A DNA stretch of 64,000 bases from an archaeon. GTDB lineage: Archaea; Thermoproteota; Nitrososphaeria; Nitrososphaerales; Gagatemarchaeaceae. Below the pieces are notes generated by a model that was not told where the DNA came from, did no database searches, and saw nothing but the letters and a program-made list of their open reading frames with translations. Where the stretch lies: positions 248,001 to 312,000 of the forward strand of contig JAKASL010000002.1 of NCBI GenBank assembly GCA_021819035.1. The letters run 5' to 3'. Of the stretch, positions 18,137 to 28,152 are shown piece after piece. Made by a program: the position numbers and the translations under genes. Each line of letters begins with the position of its first letter. Positions within the stretch are counted from its first letter, which is position 1.

Positions 18137-19533
18137 GTGGTCTCTGGGCGCGGGGGCGTGGGACCGGCCCTCCGGTACCTGTATCTTTCAAAGAACAGCT
18201 CCACCCCATGCTGGTCGAACCGGAATATGACCTCCACCCTGGCGGCCCCCTCGAGGGTGAAGAACCGCGCCTCTTCCCGTTCCTCACCATCCGGAACCAG
18301 TACGATATCGTTGCCTATGTCCTCCCCCGAGAGGATCAGGAAGCTCCCTATCTTCTTCACCTCTGCGACCAGCGTGCCCTTGTAGGTCCTATATTGGCCC
18401 TCGACCTTCTTCAGCAGCTTCTCCAGCTTGACCGCCCTCAACTCCTCCGGGTTGCCCCCCGCCAGGAGTGAGACCGCTGACATCCCGAGCAGCCCCATGC
18501 TGTAGCCAGTGCCGTTGGATAGCAGGACGACCCCCGACCTGATGTCGCGGACATACTCCATGTCTGATGTGTAGACGTCCACCGAGCCGCCATGGCGCAC
18601 GACCTTGTGGCCGCGGAAGTCTGGTATTATCATCATGCCGTATCCATAGGAGTCTCCCCCGTAGTTTTCTACGGGCCACTTCGCGTAGGGCGTCTCCATC
18701 TTGGAAAGTATGTCCCCGGAAACCACTTTCTTCCCTTCGAACTCCCCGCCGTCGATGAGCATGGTCACGTAGCGTGAAAGGTCTGCGGCGCAGCTCATGA
18801 TCCCCCCAGCGGCGCCGCTGCCGTAGGGGACGGGGGTGGGCGTCAACTTAGCGCCCCTTATGGCGTAGGGGGTGGCGACGTCTATGTCGGCGGAGATGTC
18901 TGTCTTCGCTATGAAAGTCCTCTTCATGGCCAGGGGCGCGAGGACCTCGGCTCTGAGATAGTCGAACCAGTGGCGGCCGCTCACCTTCGAGACTATCTCT
19001 CCAAGGAGGACGAACCCCTCGTTGAGGTAGTGGAGCCTCGTCCCCGGCTTAGATACGACCCAGTCGTCCACACCGTCCAGGAAGGAGGACATGTCGTCGA
19101 GGCTGGCTATGGGGAGCCAGTGGTGGTACTCTCTGAACGCGCTGAACAGGATTACCTCCAGCGAGCCCAGCCCGGGTATCCCGCTCGTGTGGGAGAGCAG
19201 GTGGTGTACCTCGACCCCTTCGAAGGCCTTCTGCTTGAGAGGGACGAACTTGGTGACCGGGTCGTGGAAATCCATCATTCCTGATTCGACGAGTTTGCCG
19301 ACGGCGAGGGCGACGAAGGATTTCGTGATCGAGCCAATGCCATAGAGTGTCTGCGCGGTCGCAGGGCTGGCGCTACTCGCGTCCTTCCAGCCGAAGCCTC
19401 TCGTGTGCACCACCCTTCCGCCTTCGATGACCGCGGCAGATACGCTGGGGATCTTGGTCTCGCTCATCTTCGCGAAGACCAGGTCGTCGAACCTTTGGCT
19501 GTCGAAGGCTACCATAGCAGCGGTAGGCGACAC
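18124..19533 (-). CDS. Serine hydrolase, beta-lactamase class C-like
   Basis: A 469-residue penicillin-binding-protein-like hydrolase. The catalytic SxxK is in GIGSITKSFVALAVG (Ser near 70), the YxN motif in LHYLNEGFVLLGE and the third box HxG in VVRHGGSVDVY. After the alpha/beta-lactamase domain (about 10-350), the C-terminus adds a small beta-rich domain, as in D-aminopeptidase or esterase relatives. There is no signal peptide, so it is likely cytoplasmic. Archaea lack peptidoglycan, so a peptide or ester substrate is more likely than a drug. It is the first gene of the operon with the epimerase. The start may be the inner ATG seven codons on. Confidence 0.87.
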   Translation of the reverse strand: MSPTAAMVAFDSQRFDDLVFAKMSETKIPSVSAAVIEGGRVVHTRGFGWKDASSASPATAQTLYGIGSITKSFVALAVGKLVESGMMDFHDPVTKFVPLKQKAFEGVEVHHLLSHTSGIPGLGSLEVILFSAFREYHHWLPIASLDDMSSFLDGVDDWVVSKPGTRLHYLNEGFVLLGEIVSKVSGRHWFDYLRAEVLAPLAMKRTFIAKTDISADIDVATPYAIRGAKLTPTPVPYGSGAAGGIMSCAADLSRYVTMLIDGGEFEGKKVVSGDILSKMETPYAKWPVENYGGDSYGYGMMIIPDFRGHKVVRHGGSVDVYTSDMEYVRDIRSGVVLLSNGTGYSMGLLGMSAVSLLAGGNPEELRAVKLEKLLKKVEGQYRTYKGTLVAEVKKIGSFLILSGEDIGNDIVLVPDGEEREEARFFTLEGAARVEVIFRFDQHGVELFFERYRYRRAGPTPPRPETTWPS

Positions 19534-19563
19534 CCTGCTAATAGAGATACCATCACTGCGTTT

Positions 19564-20556
19564 TCACCAGCGCGAGGAACGCTCGAGGATGAACCTGTAG
19601 GCGTTGCCATGCATGACATCGTCCGCCTGACCTGCAGGCACGCCAGCGTCGACCATGGCTCGTCGGAACTTCCCCACCTTCGAGACGTCGTCCATCCCTT
19701 CGGGGGAGCTCGACATCCCCAAGAAGTCTGTGCCGAGGGCTGGCGCTGCCGCGCCCCCCACTTTGATGAGGTGCTTCGCGTGGGCCGCGAGCCTGGTCGG
19801 AGTGAACGGGCTGCCGATGCAGCTCCGGATGAAGGTCAGCCCGACTATGCCTCCCCTCCTCCCTGTCTCGCGGATCAGGTCGTCCGAGACGTTCCTCTGG
19901 TTGGGTTGGATGCTGGCCGCGTCCGAATGACTGAAGAAGGGGGGGAGCTCCGAAGAACTCAGGGTCTCCCCCGACGCCCTGGGTGAAGCATGGGAGAGGT
20001 CTACCAGAACCCCGAGCTTGTCCGCTGCTGCGATAAGCGCTTCGCCTTCGCCGGTGAGCCCGTAGTCTTTAGTCGAGAGGCATGAAGCCGCGAACTTGTT
20101 GTCATAGTTCCAGGTGAGACCGATGGAGCGGACCCCGAGGTTGAAGAAGACTTCGAGGTCTTCAGGTTCCCCTAGCGCTTCACACCCCTCGATGTGTAGG
20201 ATGATGCCGACCCGACGTCCGAGAGATTCGATGTCATCCAAGGTCCTGATTATCTTGAGGTCCTTCTGGTGCATCTTCTCCAGGGAGTAGTATATCTTGA
20301 TGAGCTCGATGGCGACGTCTCTGGGGGATCCGAGGGAGGACGAAGAAGACCATCGCCCATACATCTTTTCCATGGCGGCCATCTTCCTCTGGTTGAGGCC
20401 CCCCAGGAGCGGGAAGACAGAGCCGAGGACCAATGACACTTTGGCCTCCCGCCACTTCGGGATGTCCGCCTGGCGGCCGCGTGCGTCTTCAGAAAACGGC
20501 ACGGACCCGCCCATCAGGTAGTAGTAGCCGATGTCCTCGTGGAGGTCCACGACCAT
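19564..20556 (-). CDS. M19 family (renal-type) dipeptidase
   Basis: A 330-residue zinc dipeptidase of the amidohydrolase superfamily. Metal and substrate motifs are visible: DLHEDI at the N-terminus (HxD-like), HIEGCEAL with the bridging acidic residue, VDLSHAS, FFSHSDAASIQPNQRNVSDD, LGTDFLG and a C-terminal GNAYRF. It should hydrolyse dipeptides, including those with D-residues, which fits the peptide-using genes nearby. The length is slightly short of the usual 350-370. It lies 30 bases upstream of the serine hydrolase gene on the same strand, so it may lead that operon. Confidence 0.9.
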   Translation of the reverse strand: MVVDLHEDIGYYYLMGGSVPFSEDARGRQADIPKWREAKVSLVLGSVFPLLGGLNQRKMAAMEKMYGRWSSSSSLGSPRDVAIELIKIYYSLEKMHQKDLKIIRTLDDIESLGRRVGIILHIEGCEALGEPEDLEVFFNLGVRSIGLTWNYDNKFAASCLSTKDYGLTGEGEALIAAADKLGVLVDLSHASPRASGETLSSSELPPFFSHSDAASIQPNQRNVSDDLIRETGRRGGIVGLTFIRSCIGSPFTPTRLAAHAKHLIKVGGAAAPALGTDFLGMSSSPEGMDDVSKVGKFRRAMVDAGVPAGQADDVMHGNAYRFILERSSRW

Positions 20557-21032
20557 GCCTCCGACGGGTTTGAGAGTGGATTTAACTTTCTCTGGGACTC
20601 ATCTTTCGGGACCCGTCCTCCTGAAGACCTGGCTGCAGGGGCAGGACGACCCCTGTGGCTACGAGAAAAAGGCGAAAGCGAGGCAGCTGCCAGAGTGGCG
20701 GCCTAGACTTCAGGGGGGCCTTGGCCCGACAGCTTGGATACAGCGAGTGTTTGAGTGTGCTTGCCAAGCAAGTCCCAGGCGGAGAGCGGATACGCTACAC
20801 AGGCCGGCATCGTCGAGGTGGGAGCGTTTGGCGAAAACGCGAAACTCAGGACCGCCGCGGCTTTCCTGAAGGCGTTTATGGCTCCAGAGGCCACACCGCA
20901 CTTCGCCGGAAGTTGGAGGAGCCGCGCCTGCCCCCTGGCTTGGCCACATTCAGGGCCTTATGCAAGCCCAAGCGACCCTGATGGGACTGGACCAGCCAGA
21001 GACGCGCGGGCCGGCCCATAGGATCAGTTGCT
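20557..21032. other. Gene-free stretch
   Basis: About 475 bases between the dipeptidase start and the helicase stop. Overlapping open frames on both strands code for low-complexity, Arg/Pro/Gly-rich products without motifs. A plus-strand frame around 20800-20920 has a more protein-like composition but no recognisable family and no promoter. I see no RNA gene. Confidence 0.35.
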
Positions 21033-22874
21033 CTACCTCCGGCTGTGGCGGTGCCTTCGACGGGGCAAAGCGACTACGTCGAAGAGTATCTTTCTTGAGT
21101 TGATGGTCACTCCCCTGGCGTAGAATCTGTCTTCGACTAACAGGTTCCTGAGGTCGTACCCACCCCTTTCGTAAAAGTCGTACCTCTCAAAGGAGAGCGA
21201 GTCAGCAAGATAGGACTCGAGGTAAGCAAGGTCGGGGTCGGTGACGACCTCCGCCGGGATCGGCCCCTTCTTCGAGGCGAGGAGGTCGCTCAGGCCGTCT
21301 CTTGCGGCCTCGTAGTTCTTCCAGGCCTCCTCGACGAAGCGTGGGAATATGCCGTTGGCGGACATCTTGTCCTCGAACGAGCCGTCGGCGTCCTCTGAAT
21401 ACTGCTTCAAGAGATGCGCCTTTACATTGAGCTCGTTGGACCTGTCCATCCCGTATAGGAACTGCCTGGCGGAGTGTTCGAAGTCGACCCTGTAGGCGTG
21501 GTTGAGGGAGTCGCCGAAGGCTCCACAGGCCAGGAAGAACCTCGCCATGTCATAGTCGTTCGACAGGAGCGCGTCTGATATCATGTGGGCGAAGTCCGGG
21601 TCGTATGGGATTTCGCTCATCAGGAGGCCCTTCCTGGTGATGCCGCGCGGGCTGAGCGTTATTGCCCCGATGTCCGCCAGCCAGTCTTCGGCGAAGCCTA
21701 TCTCCTTGTGGTTCAACCTCGACATGAACTCGAGGCTTGAGAGGTCGAGGCCGTATTTGGCCATCAGGAGGACCAGGTCGAAGGGGGTCTCTGTTTCCAG
21801 GTCCTTGTGGACGGGAGCCGGGTCAATCTTGTTAGGGAGGGGCGTGCTGGTGAGAACGACGGCCCGCCCGGGCTTGAACCGTCCGACCCGCCCCATCATC
21901 TGGAGGAGGGAGTTGTTGTCTAGCTTGCCGTATTTCAGCGTCTTCCTGCCCAGGCTGTCTTTGCTGCTTATGACGTCGTTGAATATCAGAACGTTGTCCA
22001 CGTATATGTTCACTGACGAGGCGATGACGTTGGTGGCGAAGACCCGGAGGTCCCTGTCCTGCTCAGCCCTCCGCTGGATCTTGTTCACTTCGGACCCCTC
22101 CAGCCCTCCGTGGATGTATACCCCGCCATAGCTCGCCGCATACTTCTCTACGAGACGCCTTGTGGGGAGGAAGACCAGCCAAGACTGGCCCTTGGGCTGC
22201 GCGTACAGATATCTCGACAGGGTGTCGAACATCGCGTCCAGGTCGCGGACGAGCTCCACCTCGAGGCGGACCGGGTACCTCCTGCCGCTGATTGAATGGA
22301 GCTTAGCAATCCCCAGGAAGCGGAGGAACTCCCCCGGGTCGATGGTTGCGCTCATCACCCTGAACAGATTTTTCGCCTCCCGCTCTCCTTTCTTCGCGAG
22401 GGACATGCACAGCTCAAGCTGCGAGGTCATCTGGTGGCTCTCGTCGAAGTAGATCGAGGCCCCGGTGACGGACCGGTCCGCCAGCATCCTGATTAGGACG
22501 CCGTCGGTCACGATCTTGACCTTCCCTTCAATGTTGACCTTCGTATCCTTGGTTATGATAGCAAGATGCTCCTTGAACTCGGGATGCAGCGCCTCCAGAG
22601 AATAGTACAGAGCGTTGCACGAAGCCCTCGACGGCTCCCGGATGATGACCTGACGTTTCCTCCCCGACTTCTCAAACTCGTGTATTGGGACCACGGTGCT
22701 CTTCCCCGTCCCTACGTCCCCCAGGAGTACGAAGTGGTCGGAGAAGTCGATGGCGTCGAGAATGGCGTAGATCGGCAGGTCGGGCGCCGCCCTAGGCTTC
22801 GGAAGCGGCGCGCTTTCATCTGCCTCTTCGGGGATAACAGACTCGAAAGTGTCGTCTACTCCAGACTCGCTCAT
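21033..22874 (-). CDS. DEAH-type superfamily 2 helicase
   Basis: A 613-residue ATP-dependent nucleic-acid helicase of the HrpA/Prp group. Motif I is LLGDVGTGKSTVVP, motif II is DESH (a DEAH variant), motif III MSAT, motif IV VFLPTRR, motif V FATNVIASSVNI and motif VI LLQMMGRVGRFKPG. The rest is a helical C-terminal region of about 270 residues. I choose the ATG at 22874 (MSESGVDDTF) because the 70 residues before it look like non-coding translation and a TATA-like TTCAAATC lies 33-40 bases upstream. It may remodel RNA or ribonucleoproteins. It is a single gene. Confidence 0.85.
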   Translation of the reverse strand: MSESGVDDTFESVIPEEADESAPLPKPRAAPDLPIYAILDAIDFSDHFVLLGDVGTGKSTVVPIHEFEKSGRKRQVIIREPSRASCNALYYSLEALHPEFKEHLAIITKDTKVNIEGKVKIVTDGVLIRMLADRSVTGASIYFDESHQMTSQLELCMSLAKKGEREAKNLFRVMSATIDPGEFLRFLGIAKLHSISGRRYPVRLEVELVRDLDAMFDTLSRYLYAQPKGQSWLVFLPTRRLVEKYAASYGGVYIHGGLEGSEVNKIQRRAEQDRDLRVFATNVIASSVNIYVDNVLIFNDVISSKDSLGRKTLKYGKLDNNSLLQMMGRVGRFKPGRAVVLTSTPLPNKIDPAPVHKDLETETPFDLVLLMAKYGLDLSSLEFMSRLNHKEIGFAEDWLADIGAITLSPRGITRKGLLMSEIPYDPDFAHMISDALLSNDYDMARFFLACGAFGDSLNHAYRVDFEHSARQFLYGMDRSNELNVKAHLLKQYSEDADGSFEDKMSANGIFPRFVEEAWKNYEAARDGLSDLLASKKGPIPAEVVTDPDLAYLESYLADSLSFERYDFYERGGYDLRNLLVEDRFYARGVTINSRKILFDVVALPRRRHRHSRR

Positions 22875-23449
22875 GCCGCCTCTGAAGCTCCGCCCGTTTT
22901 CGGGACGATTTGAACCTAGGGCAGGCCTCGCCTCGGCGACGAGCCGGAGGCTTGCTGGGGTCCCTCGGAAGGGGGCGGGCCACGGCCCAGGAAGTGCAGC
23001 TCTGGAACGCGAAACGGAGCGAAAGGAGACTACAGGAAAAGAAAAACGCGTATGAAAGCTGTCGACTCTATGGTACCAATCCACCTAGACTAAGAGCCGA
23101 CAGGGTGGCGCCAGTACGGGTCCAAAGGAGAATCTCCCTGAATCGATAGCAACCCAAGACACAGCAGGGCCCGACAAGGCGATGGCGGCAGACTGTAGAA
23201 GATAACCTGCTTCAGCGTCAACGAGCGGCATCGTTGCCGGGGGCGAAAGCCGGGGTGCGCACCGCGGTCGACTCAGTCCGGAAGAGCTGGAGGTGGCAGG
23301 TCGAGGCCTGTCCGAGCCTGCAAGGAGAGGGGACGGCGGCGTAGTATGAGATGATGGCGACGCAAAAACGAAAGGTTTCGAACCTGTGACCCACCCCGGG
23401 AGGGACTTGGTTCTGATGCGACTGATGGCCAGCCCTGCCTGACTTTGCT
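22875..23449. other. Gene-free stretch upstream of the helicase
   Basis: About 575 bases between the helicase start and the 3' end of the broken cation-efflux gene. It holds the helicase promoter region (TATA-like element near 22906-22913 on the minus strand). A clear inverted pair, CTGTCGACTC near 23058 and GAGCCGACAG near 23094, could form an imperfect hairpin. No gene is recognised. Confidence 0.4.
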
Positions 23450-24244
23450 CTACACGGCAGGCAGCCAGATGCTCTGAGCTCGGATGGAGCCTTCTCGCAC
23501 TTCCAGAAAGGACTCCTGCGCCTCCTTCGCCACAAAGGCCAAGATAACGGCCGTGGCGAGGTAGTCAGCCCACCATAGCCCAAAGAGATATTCCGCAAGG
23601 AGGCCTGTGAGAAGAGCCAGCGACATGAAGAAACAAGTCGCTGACTCCAAAGCGTCGACGGAGAGGGGGAGGCACCTCATCTCCTTCCCTATCCTTCTCT
23701 TCTCCAGCCAGAAGTACGGCATGACAAAGACCGCCCCCGCGGCGACGGCCACCCCCGGCAGCGAGCCTTCCGGTCATAGGCCCGACACGTAGGAATAGAC
23801 CGTCCCTATACCGATCGCTGGAATCAGGGAGAAGAGCATCAAGGTCGTCGCAAGGGCTGTCTTCCGTCCCATCCCGGCCGATCCCGCCACGTCCCTTCTG
23901 AGATGGTTCATCACCACGAACGCAGAGAAGAGCTCGACCACGCTGTCGCTCCCGAACGAGAGGAGGGCCGGGCTTCTTGACAGCGCACCTATTCCTATAG
24001 AGCCGGCAACCTCTACGATCATCCAGGCCGAACTGAGGATTTCGATTGAAAGGCCTCTGCGGAGCCTCCCAATTCGCCATTCCGTGTGCTTCGCAGCGCA
24101 ACAGCATCCGACGCAGTTCTCACACTGGGCCGGGACGGTACAGCCTTCACAGGAGTTCTCTGTGCAGCCGCATGACTGGCAAGAGGGGGCAATTTCTGCC
24201 AAAGAAAAGCGCCTGCCGGCGGACCGCTCGGCGCGCCTTATCAA
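23450..24244 (-). pseudogene. Cation-diffusion-facilitator transporter interrupted by an in-frame TGA
   Basis: Two open segments in the same frame, 24244-23774 and 23773-23450, are separated by one TGA (23774-23776) with no frameshift. Joined, they make a CDF-like metal/proton antiporter: helix 1 near LSIEILSSAWMIVEVAGSIG, the metal-site motif LLSFGSDSVVELFSAF, a loop, then PEGSLPGVAVAAGAVFVMPY and the SVDALESATCFF site in the second half. The N-terminus is an unusual 55-residue cysteine-rich extension with about eleven Cys (CQSCGC, CEGC, CENCVGCCC) that probably binds metal. The TGA replaces one loop residue, so it is a recent nonsense change, read-through or a sequence error. Confidence 0.7.
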
Positions 24245-24491
24245 GATGGTACCCGACCGGGGGCGGAACCTGGACGACGAGTGGAGTTGGACCAGGTTCT
24301 GCCCTGGACCGCCTGCGTAATACTGCCGATTCCCAGGGGGGAGAGGAGGGCTAGACCACGCGCAGGCAGAGGAGGACTAGGACCCATGCGACGTACCAAA
24401 GGAGGCGAAAGCCCCACCCGAACCAGCGGGAAGCGCCGCGGATCCCTGGCGGAACCAAGATTGCGGGACTTGGACGGGAGCTGGATGCTTG

Positions 24492-25052
24492 ATGCAGAGC
24501 CATGGCTTTGATGACCGCTCCCGCAGATGGTGGCAGGACCCCGAGAGTATCCTCAAGAGCGCGGGAGTCATGAGAGGGATGACGGTTGCGGACCTCGGTT
24601 GCGGGTCAGGATTCTTCACAATTCCGTTGGGGTCGATGGTAGGAGAGGCTGGGAAGGTGTTTGCCGTCGACAGCAGGCCGGCAGCGCTCGAGCGGCTCAG
24701 GGAGAACCTGAATTCTGTGACCCGAAGCGTGGTGAGGACGGTTCAGGCGGACGTTTCGAAGACCAGCATACCCTCGAGCTCGGTCGATGTGGCATTCGTC
24801 TCTAACCTCTTGCACGACATCGACGACAAGGCGGAGTTCATGCTGGAGGTGAGGCGGATGTTGAAGCCTACCGGGAGACTGGTTGTAGTCGACTGGCGTC
24901 GAATCGAGATGGAGTTCGGTCCCCCGCTCGAGATACGACTTGACGAGAAGTCAGTCAGAGAGATTCTGAAGGCCGGAGGATTCGAGATCACAGACACCCT
25001 TAAGCCTGACCCCTACCACTATGGGTTCGTAGCGACGCAGATGAATTCCTAA
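24492..25052 (+). CDS. Class I SAM-dependent methyltransferase
   Basis: A 186-residue methyltransferase. Motif I is VADLGCGSGFFTIPLG, the acidic end of strand 2 is VFAVDSRPAAL, and motif IV is VDVAFVSNLLHDI; post-motif strands such as GRLVVVDWRR follow. The fold and spacing resemble the UbiE/arsenite-methyltransferase-like group, but the Cys residues needed for arsenite methylation are missing. The substrate is unknown. An in-frame TTG one codon earlier (24489) is an alternative start. No promoter element is clear. It lies between the CDF relic and repeat R1. Confidence 0.85.
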   Translation: MQSHGFDDRSRRWWQDPESILKSAGVMRGMTVADLGCGSGFFTIPLGSMVGEAGKVFAVDSRPAALERLRENLNSVTRSVVRTVQADVSKTSIPSSSVDVAFVSNLLHDIDDKAEFMLEVRRMLKPTGRLVVVDWRRIEMEFGPPLEIRLDEKSVREILKAGGFEITDTLKPDPYHYGFVATQMNS

Positions 25053-25407
25053 CGCTTGCCTAGGTACGGTAGCCAATTGGACCCGCGAGCGCTCAGGAGA
25101 CGTTGCGCCCATGGTAGAGCTCGACCCCGCCTACAACACATCCATCCCGGCGCGTTGGCTCTAGATGGATAGGCTCATCTCAGATTGTGGAGTGACGACA
25201 GCGGCTGGAGAACGTCTTGCTTATCAAACGGAGCTTAGAGCTGCCCCGGCCTGGACACGGGCCTGCTGATGCGGGTAAGCGTCTCCGAGACCGGGGGGCC
25301 GGCCGACGCGCTTGCCGCCCGCCGCTTTCTGGTCGCTCGTACCATCATCTGGTTGCTGTCACCGTAGCGGCCGACAGGAGCGGGAGAAGGCGCCATCCAT
25401 TGGGCGG
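25053..25407. other. Intergenic stretch holding repeat R1
   Basis: About 355 bases between the methyltransferase stop and the dnaJ stop. It holds repeat R1 (25220-25280) and otherwise no gene. On the minus strand it is what should encode the missing C-terminus of dnaJ, but its translation shows no DnaJ motif. Confidence 0.5.
25220..25280 (+). repeat. tRNA-3'-end-like repeat R1
   Basis: It shares 31 of 34 positions with R4 over 25220-25253, including the tRNA-like TGCCCCGGCCTG (from 25242), and then continues as GGGCCTGCTGATGCGGG like R3, R5 and R6. It marks the left end of the repeat series, about 130 bases from the truncated dnaJ. Confidence 0.7.
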
Positions 25408-26217
25408 TCAACGGAGGCGAGGCTTCACCTTCACCGTCACGTAAAGGTCTCCCGGCTGGCCACCATGCTGCCCGTCATCACCTTGTTTCCGAACTACTAA
25501 CTGGTCGCCGTTGCCAGTGCCAGGCGGCACCTTGACTTGAAGCTTCACACGCCTTTCCTCAGTTCCATTGCCACTACATGCCTTGCATTGCGCCTCGGCC
25601 ACCTCTCCTCTTCCGCTGCACCTGTCGCACGTGACTACCACTTGCCCGAAGTTCGGAGCAACCTCATGCCCAATCCTCCCCGTACCCTTGCATTTTGGGC
25701 AGAGCAGCAGGCGACTACCGGGTTCGACCCCTGAGCCACCACACTTATTGCACCTGCTAATCCGGGGCAATGTGACTTCTAGCACTGTGCCGGAAGCTGC
25801 TTGCTCTCGCGTAATCTCTACTTGGGCTTCTAGGTCACGTCCGCGACGGGTCCCGGGCCGCTTCCGCACGAGCGTGAAACTCCCGCCGAACATTCGGCCG
25901 AAGACGTCATCCACATCGAAACCGAACTCTGTGGAGACATCGCGGAACGTTCCTCGATTGAAGATGTCTTCCTGCTTGTACTGTTTCGCGATTCCTTCGG
26001 AGCCTTGGGCATCGTACTTCCGCCTCTTCTCAGGGTCGGAAAGGATGGCGTACGCTTCCGCCGCTGCTTTGAATTTCCCTTCAGCGCCTGGGCTCTTGTT
26101 CCTGTCCGGGTGATACTTCAACGCGAGCTTGTGGAACGCGCGTTTGATCTCGTCTCCGGGCGCGTTCCGACCCACCCCTAAGACATCATAGTAATCCAGT
26201 CCACTTGACAAACTCAA
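25408..26217 (-). CDS. dnaJ: DnaJ (Hsp40) cochaperone, short at the C-terminus
   Basis: A 269-residue Hsp40 that stimulates the ATPase of DnaK. The J domain (about 8-72) has the HPD tripeptide in [13 protein letters not shown] short G/F-like linker is followed by four zinc-binding repeats: [24 protein letters not shown] and CKACSGNG. The client-binding domain stops shortly after [14 protein letters not shown], about 100 residues before the end of a normal type I DnaJ. The TTG start follows an AGGTGAGG ribosome-binding site. It is the last gene of thermosome-dnaK-dnaJ. The early stop lies next to repeat R1, so truncation by rearrangement is possible; a natural short form is the alternative. 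Confidence 0.88.
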   Translation of the reverse strand: MSLSSGLDYYDVLGVGRNAPGDEIKRAFHKLALKYHPDRNKSPGAEGKFKAAAEAYAILSDPEKRRKYDAQGSEGIAKQYKQEDIFNRGTFRDVSTEFGFDVDDVFGRMFGGSFTLVRKRPGTRRGRDLEAQVEITREQAASGTVLEVTLPRISRCNKCGGSGVEPGSRLLLCPKCKGTGRIGHEVAPNFGQVVVTCDRCSGRGEVAEAQCKACSGNGTEERRVKLQVKVPPGTGNGDQLVVRKQGDDGQHGGQPGDLYVTVKVKPRLR

Positions 26218-26274
26218 CCCCTCACCTGGGCCATATCACGACGGACGGCAAGAGAAAAGAGTTCGCTACTTCCT

Positions 26275-28140
26275 TTACGCTACGACTTTGTACTCCGCTT
26301 CCACGGGCCTCTTTTCTTGCCGTTCGTCTCCAGGCGGCGGAGCTTCCTGACTGGGTTGCTGCTGAGCTTTCTGTGCTGCCGCCTGCTGATAGACTGCTGC
26401 GCCAGCCTCCTGAACCAGCCTCTTCAGCTCCTCGACCTTGGCGCTCACCTCGGCTAGCCCCCCACTCTTCATCCCGTCCTTCAGGCCCTGGAGGGCTTCC
26501 TGAACCTTTGTCTTTTGCCCTTGTGGAAGCTTGTCACCAATCTCAGCGAGCGTCTTCTCGGTCGTGTAGACCAGGGAGTCGGCAGTGTTTCGCATCTCAG
26601 CCTCCTCTTTGGCGCGTTTGTCCTGCTCCCCGAACTGTTCTGCCTCTCTTATCATCCTGTCTTTTTCCGTCTTGCTGAGCTTGGTTGAAGCCGTTATCTG
26701 AATCCCCATCTGTTTGCCCGTCCCCAGGTCTTTTGCTGTGGCGTTGAGAACGCCGTCCGCGTTGATGTCGAACGACACCTCTATCTGCGGGACGCCTCGA
26801 GGCGCGGGAGGGATACCCATCAGATCGAACTGGCCAAGACTGACGTTGTCCTTCACCATTGCACGTTCGCCTTGGAAGACGTGTATGGTGACAGCCGGCT
26901 GGGAGTCGCTAGCCGTGGAGAAGGTCTGGCTCTGCTTGACTGGTATCGTGGTGTTCCCGTCGATGACCCGGGTGAAGACCCCTCCCAGAGTCTCAACTCC
27001 CAAGGAAAGAGGCGTGACATCGAGGAGCACGATGTCAGATATCTCCCCCGAAAGCACGGCACCCTGGATGGCTGCACCAATGGCAACGCACTCCATCGGA
27101 TCGACTCCTCTCTCAGGCTTTTTCCCTATGACATCCTCGATGAATTGCTGAACGAACGGCATTTTGGTCTGCCCGCCTATCAGAATCACTTTATCGATTT
27201 GCGACTGCGTGAGTTTCGCATCCGCGAGTGTCTTCAGGATAGGCTCCCTTATTCTCTCCACTATCGGCCTGGTCAGTTGCTCAAGTTTCGCCCTTGTTAG
27301 TGTCATATGAAGGTTCTTCGGGCCGGAAGCGTCGGCGGCGATGTATGGGACGTTTATCTCTGTGGTTATCAGGGTCGATAGTTCTATCTTGACCTGTTCA
27401 GCCGCGTCCTTCAAGCGGACCATGGCCTTCAAATCTCCCGCGACGTCGATTCCTGTCTCATGCTTAAATTCAGAAATGATGTAACCGATCAACGCCTGGT
27501 CCAGATCAGTTCCTCCCGTCTTAGTGTCTCCGCTTGTTGCTAGCACTTGAAAGACGCCTCCGCCGAATTCCATGACTGTGGTGTCGTTCGTGCCGCCGCC
27601 AAAGCTGAAGACGAGGATTCTCAATTGTTGGCCAGTCTTGTCCAGACCATAGGCGAGGGCTGCCGCGGTCGGCTCATTGACTATTCTTGTTACCTTCAGC
27701 CCCGCTATCTCGCCAGCGTCTATTGTCGCTTGGCGTTGGTTGTCATTGAAATTTGCGGGAACCGTTATTACAGCCTTTGTGATCTTCTCTCCTAAGTTGG
27801 CCTCGGCATCGCGCAGGATTTTCTGTAGGATAAAAGCCGAGATTTGCTGCGGCGTGTATTCCTTCCCGAATACTCTGACCTTATAGTCAGTCCCCATCTG
27901 GCGCTTTATCTCGCGTATCGTCCCTTCTGGGTTAGTGATGGCCTGTCTCCTTGCGGGCTCGCCGACAAGCATCTGACCATCCCTGGTAAGGGCGACGACT
28001 GAGGGGAACATCTTCCCCGCTACGGTAGGTCCTTCGGCGCTCGGGATCATCGTCGGGTTCCCTCCCAGGACCACGGCGGCGGCTGAATTCGTAGTGCCGA
28101 GGTCGATTCCCAGTGTCAGCTCTCTCTTCTCGTTACTCAC
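26275..28140 (-). CDS. dnaK: DnaK (Hsp70) chaperone
   Basis: A 621-residue Hsp70. The nucleotide-binding domain starts [14 protein letters not shown] and contains the phosphate loop region [16 protein letters not shown], in which one family Asp (DxGGGT) reads Ser. A second signature, [14 protein letters not shown], is also present. The linker [19 protein letters not shown] leads to the substrate-binding domain and a helical lid, ending in a Gln/Ala-rich tail and EAEYKVVA. It folds proteins with DnaJ; no grpE is nearby. It starts with GTG 12 bases after the thermosome stop, so the three chaperone genes form one operon. Hsp70 in archaea is generally of bacterial origin. Confidence 0.95.
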   Translation of the reverse strand: MSNEKRELTLGIDLGTTNSAAAVVLGGNPTMIPSAEGPTVAGKMFPSVVALTRDGQMLVGEPARRQAITNPEGTIREIKRQMGTDYKVRVFGKEYTPQQISAFILQKILRDAEANLGEKITKAVITVPANFNDNQRQATIDAGEIAGLKVTRIVNEPTAAALAYGLDKTGQQLRILVFSFGGGTNDTTVMEFGGGVFQVLATSGDTKTGGTDLDQALIGYIISEFKHETGIDVAGDLKAMVRLKDAAEQVKIELSTLITTEINVPYIAADASGPKNLHMTLTRAKLEQLTRPIVERIREPILKTLADAKLTQSQIDKVILIGGQTKMPFVQQFIEDVIGKKPERGVDPMECVAIGAAIQGAVLSGEISDIVLLDVTPLSLGVETLGGVFTRVIDGNTTIPVKQSQTFSTASDSQPAVTIHVFQGERAMVKDNVSLGQFDLMGIPPAPRGVPQIEVSFDINADGVLNATAKDLGTGKQMGIQITASTKLSKTEKDRMIREAEQFGEQDKRAKEEAEMRNTADSLVYTTEKTLAEIGDKLPQGQKTKVQEALQGLKDGMKSGGLAEVSAKVEELKRLVQEAGAAVYQQAAAQKAQQQPSQEAPPPGDERQEKRPVEAEYKVVA

Positions 28141-28152
28141 CCTGATTCACCA

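Noticed and set aside
23774-23776. TGA as a selenocysteine codon in the CDF gene
   Set aside because: The position is a loop residue, not a redox or metal site, and no SECIS-like hairpin or Sec gene is visible. A nonsense change or sequence error is simpler.
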